DNA of 52,182 nt from Candidatus Cloacimonadota bacterium (GTDB taxonomy: Bacteria; Cloacimonadota; Cloacimonadia; Cloacimonadales; TCS61), in the NCBI GenBank assembly GCA_021736135.1, contig JAIPGO010000016.1, positions 1 to 52,182 on the forward strand, in the 5' to 3' direction. The notes beneath the pieces were generated by a model. That model ran no database searches, had not been told where the DNA came from, and saw nothing but the letters and a program-made list of their open reading frames with translations. How positions within the stretch are numbered: position 1 is the stretch's first letter; each line of letters starts with the position of its first letter. The position numbers and the translations under genes are program-made. Below are positions 19,027 through 26,938 of the stretch, one piece after another.

Positions 19027-20181
19027 TTATTTTATATCTATTTCCAGTTCCAGAGATTCATCACACCTTTCTGATCTAATTACCCATGGAACAAATACAT
19101 CTTCCAGGTCACAGTAATATAAGCCGTCTAAAGTTCCGGCAAATACTTTACCGTCAAATTCTGCTAACCCGGTTATGGCATGACCATGTAATTCTCCTAC
19201 ATCATAATCTTCAAATTCAATAGTCTCAAAATCAATGGAAGCAATATTACAGGAGAAAAAAAGTATATCCTTACCAGCAATTTTAACTCTATCCCAGGCG
19301 GCATTGAGTTGTAACCAGTCTTCCCAGGTAAATCCACCGTCAAACGATTTTTTAACTTTTCCATAAAACATCCCTGTAAGAAAGCCATTACCCTCAAATA
19401 CATATTTAATAACAGGAATTAAATCCAGATACTGAGCAGTAAAAGACAATTCATCCACGGCAGTAAACGGAGGATATTGATAACCACCTCTACAATATTG
19501 CCAGAAATAACCACCATAATAATAATTACTTGCTATTACTGTTAATGGGTTTGCAAGCTCTTCATAAGCATTAACAATATGATCAACTTCAAATTCAGGC
19601 GTGGTATCCATAGAAGAAAAAGTTCCGAAATATAATTTATCATCTTGATAATTGTCTGCTATGTTATCAAACTGTCTCACGGGGATCATATACAGTCCAT
19701 TACCGTTTGTCACAATATGATTATGATTTAAGATTCTCCAGTCATCTGAATGGATGAATTTAGCAGGCATATTAATGCTATCCACCAGTGAGGTTACCGG
19801 AATTGAACCTATGTATTCTCCGCTTGATGCGTCTCCCATATACATGTTTTGTCCGGTAGGGTCACAGTAAAAATAGTAATCCTCATTAATGTAGGGATTA
19901 TATTGAAAAGAACCGGATACTATATTTGTTTTCAATATTACTGTCTTTTCAGGTTCGGAATTCCCCTGAGTAAATATCGAAAAATAAATATCATTAGTAA
20001 CTGATAGCTGAGTTCCGCTTTCATTTGCATACATGCCGGTGATCATGCCGGTTCCCAGGGATGATACAAAGTGCCATCTCACATTATCTTCAGGTTCGGA
20101 AGGTTTCTTATCACATCCGGTGATAATTAAAATAACTGCTATTATAACAGAAATTAGAATAGTACTGGTTTTTAAAAGCAA
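19027..20181 (-). CDS. Lipoprotein, tandem paralogue 3 of 3
   Basis: A 384-residue lipoprotein of unknown function. TTG start after AGGAGGAG; signal MLLKTSTILISVIIAVILII and lipobox ITGC. The mature part has the shared RWHFVSSLGTGMITGMYANE start, YYFYCDPTGQNMYMGDASSG, a FTWEDWLQLNAAWDRVKIAG segment and CNIASIDFETIEFEDYDVGEL. The repeating strand pattern and short aromatic motifs hint at a beta-propeller-like fold, unproven. Against paralogue 2 the sequence is close throughout, with differences mainly in the centre and at the C-terminus, where this copy ends in a different tail (PWVIRSERCDESLELEIDIK). Confidence 0.82.
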   Translation of the reverse strand: MLLKTSTILISVIIAVILIITGCDKKPSEPEDNVRWHFVSSLGTGMITGMYANESGTQLSVTNDIYFSIFTQGNSEPEKTVILKTNIVSGSFQYNPYINEDYYFYCDPTGQNMYMGDASSGEYIGSIPVTSLVDSINMPAKFIHSDDWRILNHNHIVTNGNGLYMIPVRQFDNIADNYQDDKLYFGTFSSMDTTPEFEVDHIVNAYEELANPLTVIASNYYYGGYFWQYCRGGYQYPPFTAVDELSFTAQYLDLIPVIKYVFEGNGFLTGMFYGKVKKSFDGGFTWEDWLQLNAAWDRVKIAGKDILFFSCNIASIDFETIEFEDYDVGELHGHAITGLAEFDGKVFAGTLDGLYYCDLEDVFVPWVIRSERCDESLELEIDIK

Positions 20182-20193
20182 TTCTCCTCCTTT

Positions 20194-21351
20194 TTATTCC
20201 TCAACTATTTCCAGATTAAGAGATTCCTCTTTTCTTGATGAATTATTTTCCTTTAACTTAAAGGCATCTTCCAGATCACAGTAATATAAGCCGTCTAAAA
20301 TTCCGGCAAATACTTTACCGTCAAATTCTGCTAATCCGGTTATGGCATGACCGTGTAATTCTCCTACATCATAATCTTCAAATTCAATAGTATCAAAATC
20401 AATGGAAGCAATATTACAGGAGAAAAAAAGTATATCCTTACCAGCAATTTTAACTCTATCCCAGGCGGCATTGAGTTGTAACCAGTCTTCCCAGGTAAAT
20501 CCACCGTCATAAGACTTCTTGATTTTCCCATAAGACAAACCTGCCAGGAATCCATTACCTTCAAAAACATATTTTATAATAGAATCAGAAAAAAGATGCT
20601 GGGTAGAATAAGATGATTCGTCAACGACTGTTAATGGCGGTTCATATATACTTCCTGATCTACGATACTGCCAGAAGTATCCACTATAATAGTAATTACT
20701 TGCTATTTCTGTCCCTAAGGTTGCAAGTTCTTCATAAGCATTAGAAATATGCTCAACAACGAATACAGGTTCCGGATCCATAGAAGAAAAAGTGCCGAAA
20801 TATAATTTATCATCTTGATGACTGTCTGCTATGTTATCATACTGCCTTATCGGGATCATATACATACCGTTACCATTTGTAACAATATGATGATGATTTA
20901 AGGTTTCCCAGTCATCTGTGCGGATGAATTTTGCCGGCATATTTATGCTGTCCACCAGCGAGGTTACGGGAATTGCGCCAATGTATTCTCCGTCTGATGC
21001 ATTTCCGATATACATGTTTTGTCCGGTAGGGTCACAGTAAAAATAGTAATCCTCATTAATGTAGGGATTATATTGGTAATAACCGGGAACAATTGTTGTT
21101 TTCAATATTACCCTCTTTTCCGGTTCCGTATTACCCGGAGTAAATATCGAAAAATAAACATCATTAGTAACTGATAGCTGAGTTCCGTTTTCATTTGCAT
21201 ACATGCCGGTGATCATGCCGGTTCCCAGGGATGATACAAAGTGCCATCTCACATTATCTTCAGGTTCGGAAGGTTTCTTTTCACACCCGGTTATAATTAA
21301 ACTTACTGTTATAATAACAGAGATTAGAATAGTACTGGTTTTTAAAAGCAA
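20194..21351 (-). CDS. Lipoprotein, tandem paralogue 2 of 3
   Basis: A 385-residue lipoprotein with TTG start, AGGAGGAG ribosome site and lipobox ITGC, nearly identical at both ends to paralogue 3 and sharing with paralogue 1 the tail AFKLKENNSSRKEESL. It lies 12 bases from each neighbour, so the three are one transcript. The tail similarity with paralogue 1 and the head similarity with paralogue 3 suggest duplication followed by gene conversion. Function unknown; outer-membrane or periplasmic surface location is inferred from the lipobox. Confidence 0.82.
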   Translation of the reverse strand: MLLKTSTILISVIITVSLIITGCEKKPSEPEDNVRWHFVSSLGTGMITGMYANENGTQLSVTNDVYFSIFTPGNTEPEKRVILKTTIVPGYYQYNPYINEDYYFYCDPTGQNMYIGNASDGEYIGAIPVTSLVDSINMPAKFIRTDDWETLNHHHIVTNGNGMYMIPIRQYDNIADSHQDDKLYFGTFSSMDPEPVFVVEHISNAYEELATLGTEIASNYYYSGYFWQYRRSGSIYEPPLTVVDESSYSTQHLFSDSIIKYVFEGNGFLAGLSYGKIKKSYDGGFTWEDWLQLNAAWDRVKIAGKDILFFSCNIASIDFDTIEFEDYDVGELHGHAITGLAEFDGKVFAGILDGLYYCDLEDAFKLKENNSSRKEESLNLEIVEE

Positions 21352-21363
21352 TTCTCCTCCTTT

Positions 21364-22515
21364 TTATTCCTCAACTATTTCCAGATCAAGAGATTCCTCT
21401 TTTCTTGATGAATTATTTTCCTTTAATTTGAATGCATCTTCCAGATCACAGTAATATAAACCGTCCTGAGTACCGGCAAATATTTTACCGTCAAATTCTG
21501 CTAATCCTGTTATGGCAAGACCATATAGTTCTCCTACATCATAATTCTCAATTTCTAATGTTTCAAAATCGATGGAAGCAAGGTTACAGGAGAAAAACAG
21601 CATATCCTTATCGGCGATTTTTACTCTGTCCCATACGGCATTAAAATTTAACCACTCTTCCCAGGTAAACCCTCCATCATAAGACTTTTTAACTTTTCCA
21701 TAGAACATTCCCATCAGAAAACCGTTATCTTCAAAAACATACTTAATTATGTCATTCAAATACAGATATTGAGTAGAATATGTTAATTTATTTACTGAAG
21801 TAAGTGGAGGGTGCAGACCATCACCTCTGTTACAATTCCAGAAATATCCTCCATAATAATAATTACTCGCTATAATTGTTATGGCTGTTGACTCTTCTTC
21901 ATAAGCATTAACGATATGATTTATTTCAAAAACAGGTTGAGTATCATTAAAAGAAATTTTCCCGAAATACAAGCTGTCTCCCTGATAGAAACCACCAGGA
22001 AAAAAATGCATGACCGGGATCATATAGAAACCATTACCGTCAGAGGTAATATGCGGATGATTTAATGTTCTCCAGTCATCCGACTTGATAAATTTGGCAA
22101 GTCTGTCTTCACCATTCACAAAATCCGTTACCGGAATTGAGCCGATATATTCTCCGTCTGAGGTATCTCCGATATACATGAATTGTCCGATCTCGTCACA
22201 GTAAAAATAATAATCCTCATCGATGCTGGGATTATACTGGAAATATCCTGTATTGATCTTTGTTTCTAATTCTACTGTCTTTTCAGGTTCAGTATTATCC
22301 GGTGTAAATATGGCAAAATGAGTATCATTAGTAACCGATAACTGTGTTCCGCTTTCATTTGTGTACATGCCGGTAATCATACCTGTTCCCAGGGATGAGA
22401 CAAAGTGCCATCTCTCTTTCGACTCGGGTTCAGTTGTTTTCTCAGTACATCCGGAAATAAAAAAAATACCTGTTATTATCACAACGAGTAAAGTAACTTT
22501 ATTGTTATAAAACAA
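21364..22515 (-). CDS. Lipoprotein, tandem paralogue 1 of 3 (first in transcript)
   Basis: A lipoprotein of 383 residues if it starts at the TTG at 22515, which has AGGAGG four bases upstream and aligns with the TTG starts of both paralogues; an open frame to 22614 adds 33 residues that lack a ribosome site and would spoil the signal peptide. Lipobox ISGC. Most divergent of the three (for example FFPGGFYQGDSLYFG where the others have QDDKLYFG). Function unknown. A canonical promoter lies 143-171 bases upstream of the start. Confidence 0.8.
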   Translation of the reverse strand: MFYNNKVTLLVVIITGIFFISGCTEKTTEPESKERWHFVSSLGTGMITGMYTNESGTQLSVTNDTHFAIFTPDNTEPEKTVELETKINTGYFQYNPSIDEDYYFYCDEIGQFMYIGDTSDGEYIGSIPVTDFVNGEDRLAKFIKSDDWRTLNHPHITSDGNGFYMIPVMHFFPGGFYQGDSLYFGKISFNDTQPVFEINHIVNAYEEESTAITIIASNYYYGGYFWNCNRGDGLHPPLTSVNKLTYSTQYLYLNDIIKYVFEDNGFLMGMFYGKVKKSYDGGFTWEEWLNFNAVWDRVKIADKDMLFFSCNLASIDFETLEIENYDVGELYGLAITGLAEFDGKIFAGTQDGLYYCDLEDAFKLKENNSSRKEESLDLEIVEE

Positions 22516-22657
22516 TCTTCCTCCTTGATATGAGAGAATTAAAAAATCAATTATTCTTTCTGATCTCACAAAACAAAACTTTATAACCCTTTCTCTAAGC
22601 ATCAGATACATCAATAATTAATCATCATAAAACATCATTACCATATATTACTGTTTA

Positions 22658-22686
22658 AATATAGCCACAATGTATTCTTTTGTCAA
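22658..22686 (-). promoter_or_regulatory. Sigma-70 type promoter of the lipoprotein array
   Basis: On the minus strand TTGACA (22686 to 22681), 17 bases, then TATATT (22663 to 22658). Predicted start near 22651, giving a leader of about 136 bases to the TTG at 22515. Confidence 0.75.
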
Positions 22687-22767
22687 GAAATAAAATATAA
22701 TTAGAATAATCTTGATAAACTCTACAACTTTATTTCAATAATTCCGTTTATTACATAATGAGTTAAG

Positions 22768-22780
22768 TTGAACAGTCTCT
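22768..22780 (+). repeat. Dispersed motif TTGAACAGTCTCT, copy 1
   Basis: Same 12-13 base motif recurs at 26193-26205 (one base different), 51413-51425 (inverted) and 51832-51844, always between genes. Confidence 0.6.
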
Positions 22781-22869
22781 GATAAAAGTTTATTTATCTT
22801 CAATCACTCATTTCAGGAATTCTACCCAAGGATTAACTTGGACAGATTTTTCCTCAGTTCTTTATAATT

Positions 22870-22915
22870 CAGACCAGGGATGCCCTGAAAACGTTTCCAG
22901 ACCATCCCTGGTCTG
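22870..22915. repeat. 13-bp-stem hairpin, copy A of CAGACC repeat
   Basis: CAGACCAGGGATG (22870-22882) pairs perfectly with CATCCCTGGTCTG (22903-22915) across a 20-base loop. The right half, 22892-22915, recurs at 32445-32468 with one mismatch in 24. There is no U tract, so it is not a classic terminator. Confidence 0.75.
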
Positions 22916-22948
22916 ATTCTCTTTAATCTTTAATTTTTCATCTTTAAT

Positions 22949-23689
22949 CTATAATCTTCCCGCCAGCTTCCTCAAAACGTATCCCGCAGCCCACATGCCC
23001 ATAATTGCCGGCAGATAAACAACAGAACCCAATGTTCCCCGCATTCTGCCTTTTTCGCCTTCCCAGTCCTGCAGAGTTCCTGCTTCCGGTGGAAATTGCT
23101 CGATCGGTTCTTCATTGCTGTAAATGACCGTTATCCCTTTATGAATGTCACGCCTTCTCAAAAATTTTCGTACTCTTCTTGCCAGGGGACAGACGCTGGT
23201 TTGCGAAATATCGGCAATGGCAATTCTGGAAGGATCAAAACGGCTGGCAGCACCCATTACAGAGATCACCGGAATTTCGGCTCGATAGCAGTCTTCCAGA
23301 AGCCCGACCTTGGGAACCAGGCTGTCAATGGCATCCACCACGAAATCCACGTTTTTTAAAATATCACCGCGGCTGTGTTCATTACAGAAACCAGTAAAAA
23401 TATCGATTTCCATTTCCGGATTAATATCCAGCAAACGGTCTCGCAGGACTTCGGTTTTGTATTTTCCTAAAGTACTGAGCAATGCCGGCAACTGTCGATT
23501 AAGATTACTGAGATTAATTCTATCGGCATCCACCAGCAGCATTTTCAAAATTCCGCTGCGTGCCAGAGCTTCTGCGGCAAAAGATCCCACACCGCCCAGT
23601 CCGATAACGGCGATCCTGGTTTTAGTAAAACTATCCAGGGCTTCTTCACCAAAAAGCAGGCGTGTGCGGCTGAACTGGTCTATTTCCAT
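22949..23689 (-). CDS. tcdA: tRNA threonylcarbamoyladenosine dehydratase-like ThiF/HesA family protein
   Basis: A 246-residue E1-like enzyme. It has the ATP-binding glycine loop AVIGLGGVGSFAAEALARSG (about residues 29-48), DADRINLSNLNRQ with the conserved Arg and Asn, KTEVLRDRL, and DAIDSLVPKVGLL. This pattern and length fit TcdA/CsdL, which uses ATP to cyclise t6A at tRNA position 37 to ct6A, rather than ThiF or MoeB, which are tied to thiamin or molybdopterin genes absent here. No CXXC zinc pairs are seen, as expected for TcdA. Its start overlaps the end of the tatD gene by 10 bases. Confidence 0.85.
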   Translation of the reverse strand: MEIDQFSRTRLLFGEEALDSFTKTRIAVIGLGGVGSFAAEALARSGILKMLLVDADRINLSNLNRQLPALLSTLGKYKTEVLRDRLLDINPEMEIDIFTGFCNEHSRGDILKNVDFVVDAIDSLVPKVGLLEDCYRAEIPVISVMGAASRFDPSRIAIADISQTSVCPLARRVRKFLRRRDIHKGITVIYSNEEPIEQFPPEAGTLQDWEGEKGRMRGTLGSVVYLPAIMGMWAAGYVLRKLAGRL

Positions 23690-24369
23690 AAATTTCCACC
23701 TGTGATATTTTCAATTTCACTTTTAACGAAAACGAGGTTTTTCAGGCTGTTATGATCAGCCTTCAGATTTTTGGGCAGGGCATACGGGGCATCAGTCTCG
23801 ATCTGCCAATTGCCGCGACTAATGATCCTTTTTACAACTTCCGGTTCAGGCAGCCTTGCATTTAAAGAAAATCCCAGTTCCAGATTACTGAATGCTTCCA
23901 TTATTGCCAGAGATCCATTAAAACCATGCAGCCAGCCCCTGATCTTCGGAAAATTATCCTTCAGCAGCTTATAAAGATCATAATAGCGTTTCACCACATG
24001 AAAAATAACCGGCAGTTCAAAATCCCGGGCAAGTTCCAGTTGTTTTAGAAGTATGGATTTCTGACCATCATCATCAGGATTCCGGCTGTCCAGCCCGATC
24101 TCGCCAATCCCGGAAAGCACTCCTGCTTCGCAAAGATTCACTAAAAATCCAAAATCTTCCTCACTGCTTTTTTCATAATTGGGATGAATACCTGCACACC
24201 AGATCATACCCTCAATATTCTGTTTCAGATGCCAGGCATATTCATCACTGCACAGCGCTGAAGAAAACCAGCCGTTTATCCCTGCTGCTCTGGCTTCTGC
24301 CAGTTCTTTTTCCAATACACCCTTGCGGAAAAGTTCTTCCAGGTGACAGTGATTATCAAAAAGTTTCAT
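23680..24369 (-). CDS. TatD-family metal-dependent hydrolase
   Basis: A 229-residue amidohydrolase-fold protein. Metal ligands are visible: HCH near the N-terminus (DNHCHLEE), Glu in SGIGEIGLD, His in LPVIFHVVKR, His in RGWLHGFNG, Asp in ETDAPY. The family has 3'-5' exonuclease and D-aminoacyl-tRNA deacylase members. It is shorter than the usual 255-265 residues but has every ligand. The ATG follows a terminator-like hairpin by 8 bases and has no evident Shine-Dalgarno sequence. It is coupled to tcdA. Confidence 0.83.
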   Translation of the reverse strand: MKLFDNHCHLEELFRKGVLEKELAEARAAGINGWFSSALCSDEYAWHLKQNIEGMIWCAGIHPNYEKSSEEDFGFLVNLCEAGVLSGIGEIGLDSRNPDDDGQKSILLKQLELARDFELPVIFHVVKRYYDLYKLLKDNFPKIRGWLHGFNGSLAIMEAFSNLELGFSLNARLPEPEVVKRIISRGNWQIETDAPYALPKNLKADHNSLKNLVFVKSEIENITGGNLWK

Positions 24370-24377
24370 AAAATTAA

Positions 24378-24410
24378 ACCGACCCTGATAATATCATCAT
24401 CAAGGCCGGT
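24378..24410 (-). terminator. Hairpin at end of barrel gene, abutting tatD start
   Basis: On the minus strand ACCGGCCUUGAU and AUCAGGGUCGGU pair over 12 positions (two G-U wobbles), with a 9-base loop, then UUUAAUUUUAU. It lies 18 bases after the barrel stop and 8 bases before the TatD ATG, so it could also act as an attenuator of tatD-tcdA. Confidence 0.65.
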
Positions 24411-24427
24411 ATGTTTTTTATTCAATA

Positions 24428-25900
24428 CTAAAACTGGAATTCCACGCCAGCGGAAACGCTGCGCGTTGTTTCTTCCGAACCCTTGATCTTGCCGTCACCA
24501 TTCACATCAATATATCTTTCCTGATAATCCCACACCAGATTCGTACCCGGGCTCAATTCATATCGAATAGTACCCTGAACGATCACATGGGGTGCGACAA
24601 AATCTTTGATTTTGGGAACATCTAACTGGTAATATTTGAATTCCATATTTTTCAGTTTGGGAATGATCTTCGTATTAATGCCTGCCACGCCGGTCAAAGA
24701 TTTAACGCCGTCTTCGTTATCTTTGCCATACATATCGGTATATCCCGCTTCCAGATAGAGAAAATCAAAGATGTCTGCCCGCAGTTTTCCGAACCAGCCG
24801 GTACTCGCCATGGCATTTGCCAGTCTTTCTTCTTTTAATACGACTTCATAATTTCCGATAGAGGGAACGAAAACCGCACTGGCTCTGTCCTGATCATAAT
24901 AATGATCAAAATATCCGGCGAGATAGTCATCTTCATACTGACGGAATTCCAGATTCAGATGAAAAATGAAGAATTTGGCATAAAATCCCGGAAAGATGAT
25001 ACCATAATTATGATTTACGATCTGAGAAAATTCTGCATAATGACTCAAAATCAGCATATCGGTTTTGATCAAAGGAACTTCGTAATCCACTCCCCAGATG
25101 ACCATTTCGCTCTTATTAAAAGAAAGTTCATCAACATCTTCAAATGGATCAAATTCCTGCACTTGAATCCATTCTTCCGGCAATCCTTCCTCAAGTAACT
25201 GATTATATGCCTCTTCCGTTATTTTGCCATCGCCATCCGGATCATAATCATCCCTGTCCCAGATGCCATCGCCATCAGTATCAATGCGAATTTCTTTGCG
25301 CTCATCTTTCGTTAAACCTTCATACTGGTTAACATCATAACCTAGTGTTGTGCCTAATTGAATATTATTCACGATCGGAATGCTACTGTTGTCAAATGGT
25401 TCCAGTGTCAATCTGCCTGCAAAGATGGTCGGATCCGTAATATTTGAGGTAAATGCCTCGATTTGCATATTCATCATCGGCAGTCCAATTCCCAGCATCA
25501 ATCCCAACTGGCGTTCCATCGGGTAATTAAGTGTGTTACAATAATCATTCATGATCAGTCCATGAGCCAGACTATAGCTGTTGAAACTGCCCAGTTTGCC
25601 ATAAAAATTATCACCACGGCTGCCATAGCGGATGTAATAAATTTTATTGACGTAATCACTAAAATCGTCCCAGTCTTCCTTACGCACATTGCCGTCTGCA
25701 TCGATCAAAAGATCAATATCCAGTCCTAAACCAAATTTGCCCAGCGTTAGCTCAGGATTCAGCCGCAAACGCATATAAGCATGATCGCCGATGATCACGG
25801 AACCCACGCCGCCACCCATATTTACGGGACCTGCATCATCCTGCGCCCAGAGCGATATGGCAAATATTAAAAACAGTACCCAGATCAAGATTTTCTTCAT
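24428..25900 (-). CDS. Outer-membrane beta-barrel protein with calcium-loop insert
   Basis: A 490-residue protein when started at the ATG at 25900, which has GGAGG six bases upstream and opens a good signal peptide (MKKILIWVLFLIFAISLWAQ); the longer frame to 25972 adds 24 residues without support. The mature part alternates hydrophobic and polar residues (RLRLNPELTLGKFGLGLDIDLLID) and ends in aromatic SAGVEFQF, a barrel-assembly signal. Around residues 205-225 an insert reads DTDGDGIWDRDDYDPDGDGK, thrombospondin-3/EF-hand-like calcium loops, and DVNGDGKIKG is near the C-terminus. Porin-like or surface role inferred; no substrate known. Single gene with its own terminator. Confidence 0.8.
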   Translation of the reverse strand: MKKILIWVLFLIFAISLWAQDDAGPVNMGGGVGSVIIGDHAYMRLRLNPELTLGKFGLGLDIDLLIDADGNVRKEDWDDFSDYVNKIYYIRYGSRGDNFYGKLGSFNSYSLAHGLIMNDYCNTLNYPMERQLGLMLGIGLPMMNMQIEAFTSNITDPTIFAGRLTLEPFDNSSIPIVNNIQLGTTLGYDVNQYEGLTKDERKEIRIDTDGDGIWDRDDYDPDGDGKITEEAYNQLLEEGLPEEWIQVQEFDPFEDVDELSFNKSEMVIWGVDYEVPLIKTDMLILSHYAEFSQIVNHNYGIIFPGFYAKFFIFHLNLEFRQYEDDYLAGYFDHYYDQDRASAVFVPSIGNYEVVLKEERLANAMASTGWFGKLRADIFDFLYLEAGYTDMYGKDNEDGVKSLTGVAGINTKIIPKLKNMEFKYYQLDVPKIKDFVAPHVIVQGTIRYELSPGTNLVWDYQERYIDVNGDGKIKGSEETTRSVSAGVEFQF

Positions 25901-26192
25901 ATATTCCTCCATGTTTGTTTTCTTTTTCCTATCTGCGGAAATACCAGCCTTTATTAGCTGAATGTCAAGCAAAATCGTTAAATCAGTCCTGTCGGCTGCG
26001 CCCGCAGCGTCCTCGAAATCAGACGTTTCCCGAGCGAGTCTATGAGCCTGGGGAATGAAACAAAAAAGGCAATATCAGCTTAAAATGCAGATTTATGCTA
26101 TTCACCTTCGTCATATTCGTTTGGGAATAGTTAATATGTGCAGTATTATAGATATTATTAAGTATATATTTTTTAAATGAGTAGCAAAAAAA

Positions 26193-26205
26193 GTGAACAG
26201 TCTCT
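26193..26205 (+). repeat. Dispersed motif GTGAACAGTCTCT, copy 2
   Basis: Differs by one base from the copy at 22768 and lies 33 bases upstream of a promoter. Confidence 0.5.
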
Positions 26206-26237
26206 TTCAGGGGGATGCCAGATATCAAAGAAAACAA

Positions 26238-26266
26238 TTGACGACATTAAAGTGGGAAAATATTTT
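26238..26266 (+). promoter_or_regulatory. Sigma-70 type promoter of barrel/macroglobulin operon
   Basis: TTGACG (26238-26243), 17 bases, TATTTT (26261-26266). Start expected near 26273, giving a short leader to the ATG at 26297. Confidence 0.65.
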
Positions 26267-26296
26267 TTGTATTGTTAATAATTATGAGGAGTAGTA

Positions 26297-26929
26297 ATGA
26301 AAAGGAATGTTGTTTTAATCGCTATGTTGTTGTTATACTCTGTAGTTTTTAGTCAAATACCGGGGTACAAGTATGAAAAGTCCAAAGATTTTTTTGGAAT
26401 AAAAGGCGGAGTCATTTTTTCAAATAGACAATTTGAATATAATAGTAACGCAGAATTTAAAACCGGTTTCATGGGTGGATTCTATAATGACCGGAAAATC
26501 AGTGAGGAATTATCCATCCAGCAGGAATTTTTATTTACTATGAAAGGAGAAACCTACAATGATGATTCCTACAGTGACAAAGTGTATCTGGATTATATTG
26601 AAATACCTTTCTTAGTAAAACTCAGATTCAATAATAGCGATACCGGGGGATTTTATTTATATTTTGGTCCTTGTATAGGATTAAATGTATATGCGTCAGT
26701 CAGCAGCGCTTATGGTGACAGAGAAAAGGATGACAGAAGTATAGATATTCGATCTTCAGTAAATTTCCTGGAATTTAGCCTGGCAGGGGGTATAATGCTT
26801 GATTTTGGCAATTCTATGACCCTTGATTTGCGGTATTCAGACGGATTGACGAACACTTACGATGTTGGAGAACTTTTTGACAAACCACAGAATTATTATT
26901 TTGCCATATTACTTGGCTCTAGGTTATAG
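26297..26929 (+). CDS. Small outer-membrane beta-barrel (PorT/OmpW-like)
   Basis: A 210-residue protein with signal peptide (MKRNVVLIAMLLLYSVVFS) and the pattern of an eight-stranded barrel: FFGIKGGVIFSNRQF, KTGFMGGFYNDRKI, LSIQQEFLFTMKG, IEIPFLVKLRF, YLYFGPCIGLNVYA, FSLAGGIMLDFG, TLDLRYSDGL and the final YYFAILLGSRL. It fits the PorT-like 'outer membrane protein beta-barrel' family common in Bacteroidetes relatives. Start by GAGGAG. Nine bases before the macroglobulin gene, so one operon; it may anchor or assist the lipoprotein. Confidence 0.8.
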   Translation: MKRNVVLIAMLLLYSVVFSQIPGYKYEKSKDFFGIKGGVIFSNRQFEYNSNAEFKTGFMGGFYNDRKISEELSIQQEFLFTMKGETYNDDSYSDKVYLDYIEIPFLVKLRFNNSDTGGFYLYFGPCIGLNVYASVSSAYGDREKDDRSIDIRSSVNFLEFSLAGGIMLDFGNSMTLDLRYSDGLTNTYDVGELFDKPQNYYFAILLGSRL

Positions 26930-26938
26930 GAGGAGATT

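Larger units (their letters stand above)
22516..22948. other. Gap with promoter and two repeat elements
   Basis: No gene. It holds the lipoprotein promoter (22658-22686), a copy of the TTGAACAGTCTCT repeat (22768-22780), a 13-bp-stem hairpin (22870-22915), and next to the tcdA stop a run of short ATTAAAGAT-like repeats (22921-22948). Confidence 0.6.
25901..26296. other. Divergent promoter region of two barrel genes
   Basis: No gene. On the minus strand TTGACA (25968 to 25963) with TATTTC at 19-base spacing may serve the barrel gene. On the plus strand the 26238 promoter serves the barrel/macroglobulin pair. A copy of the GTGAACAGTCTCT repeat lies at 26193-26205. A 65-codon minus frame (26040-26237) has no ribosome site and is rejected. 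Confidence 0.5.

Noticed and set aside
26040-26237. 65-codon minus-strand frame
   Set aside because: No ribosome site, runs over the repeat motif and near the promoter region.
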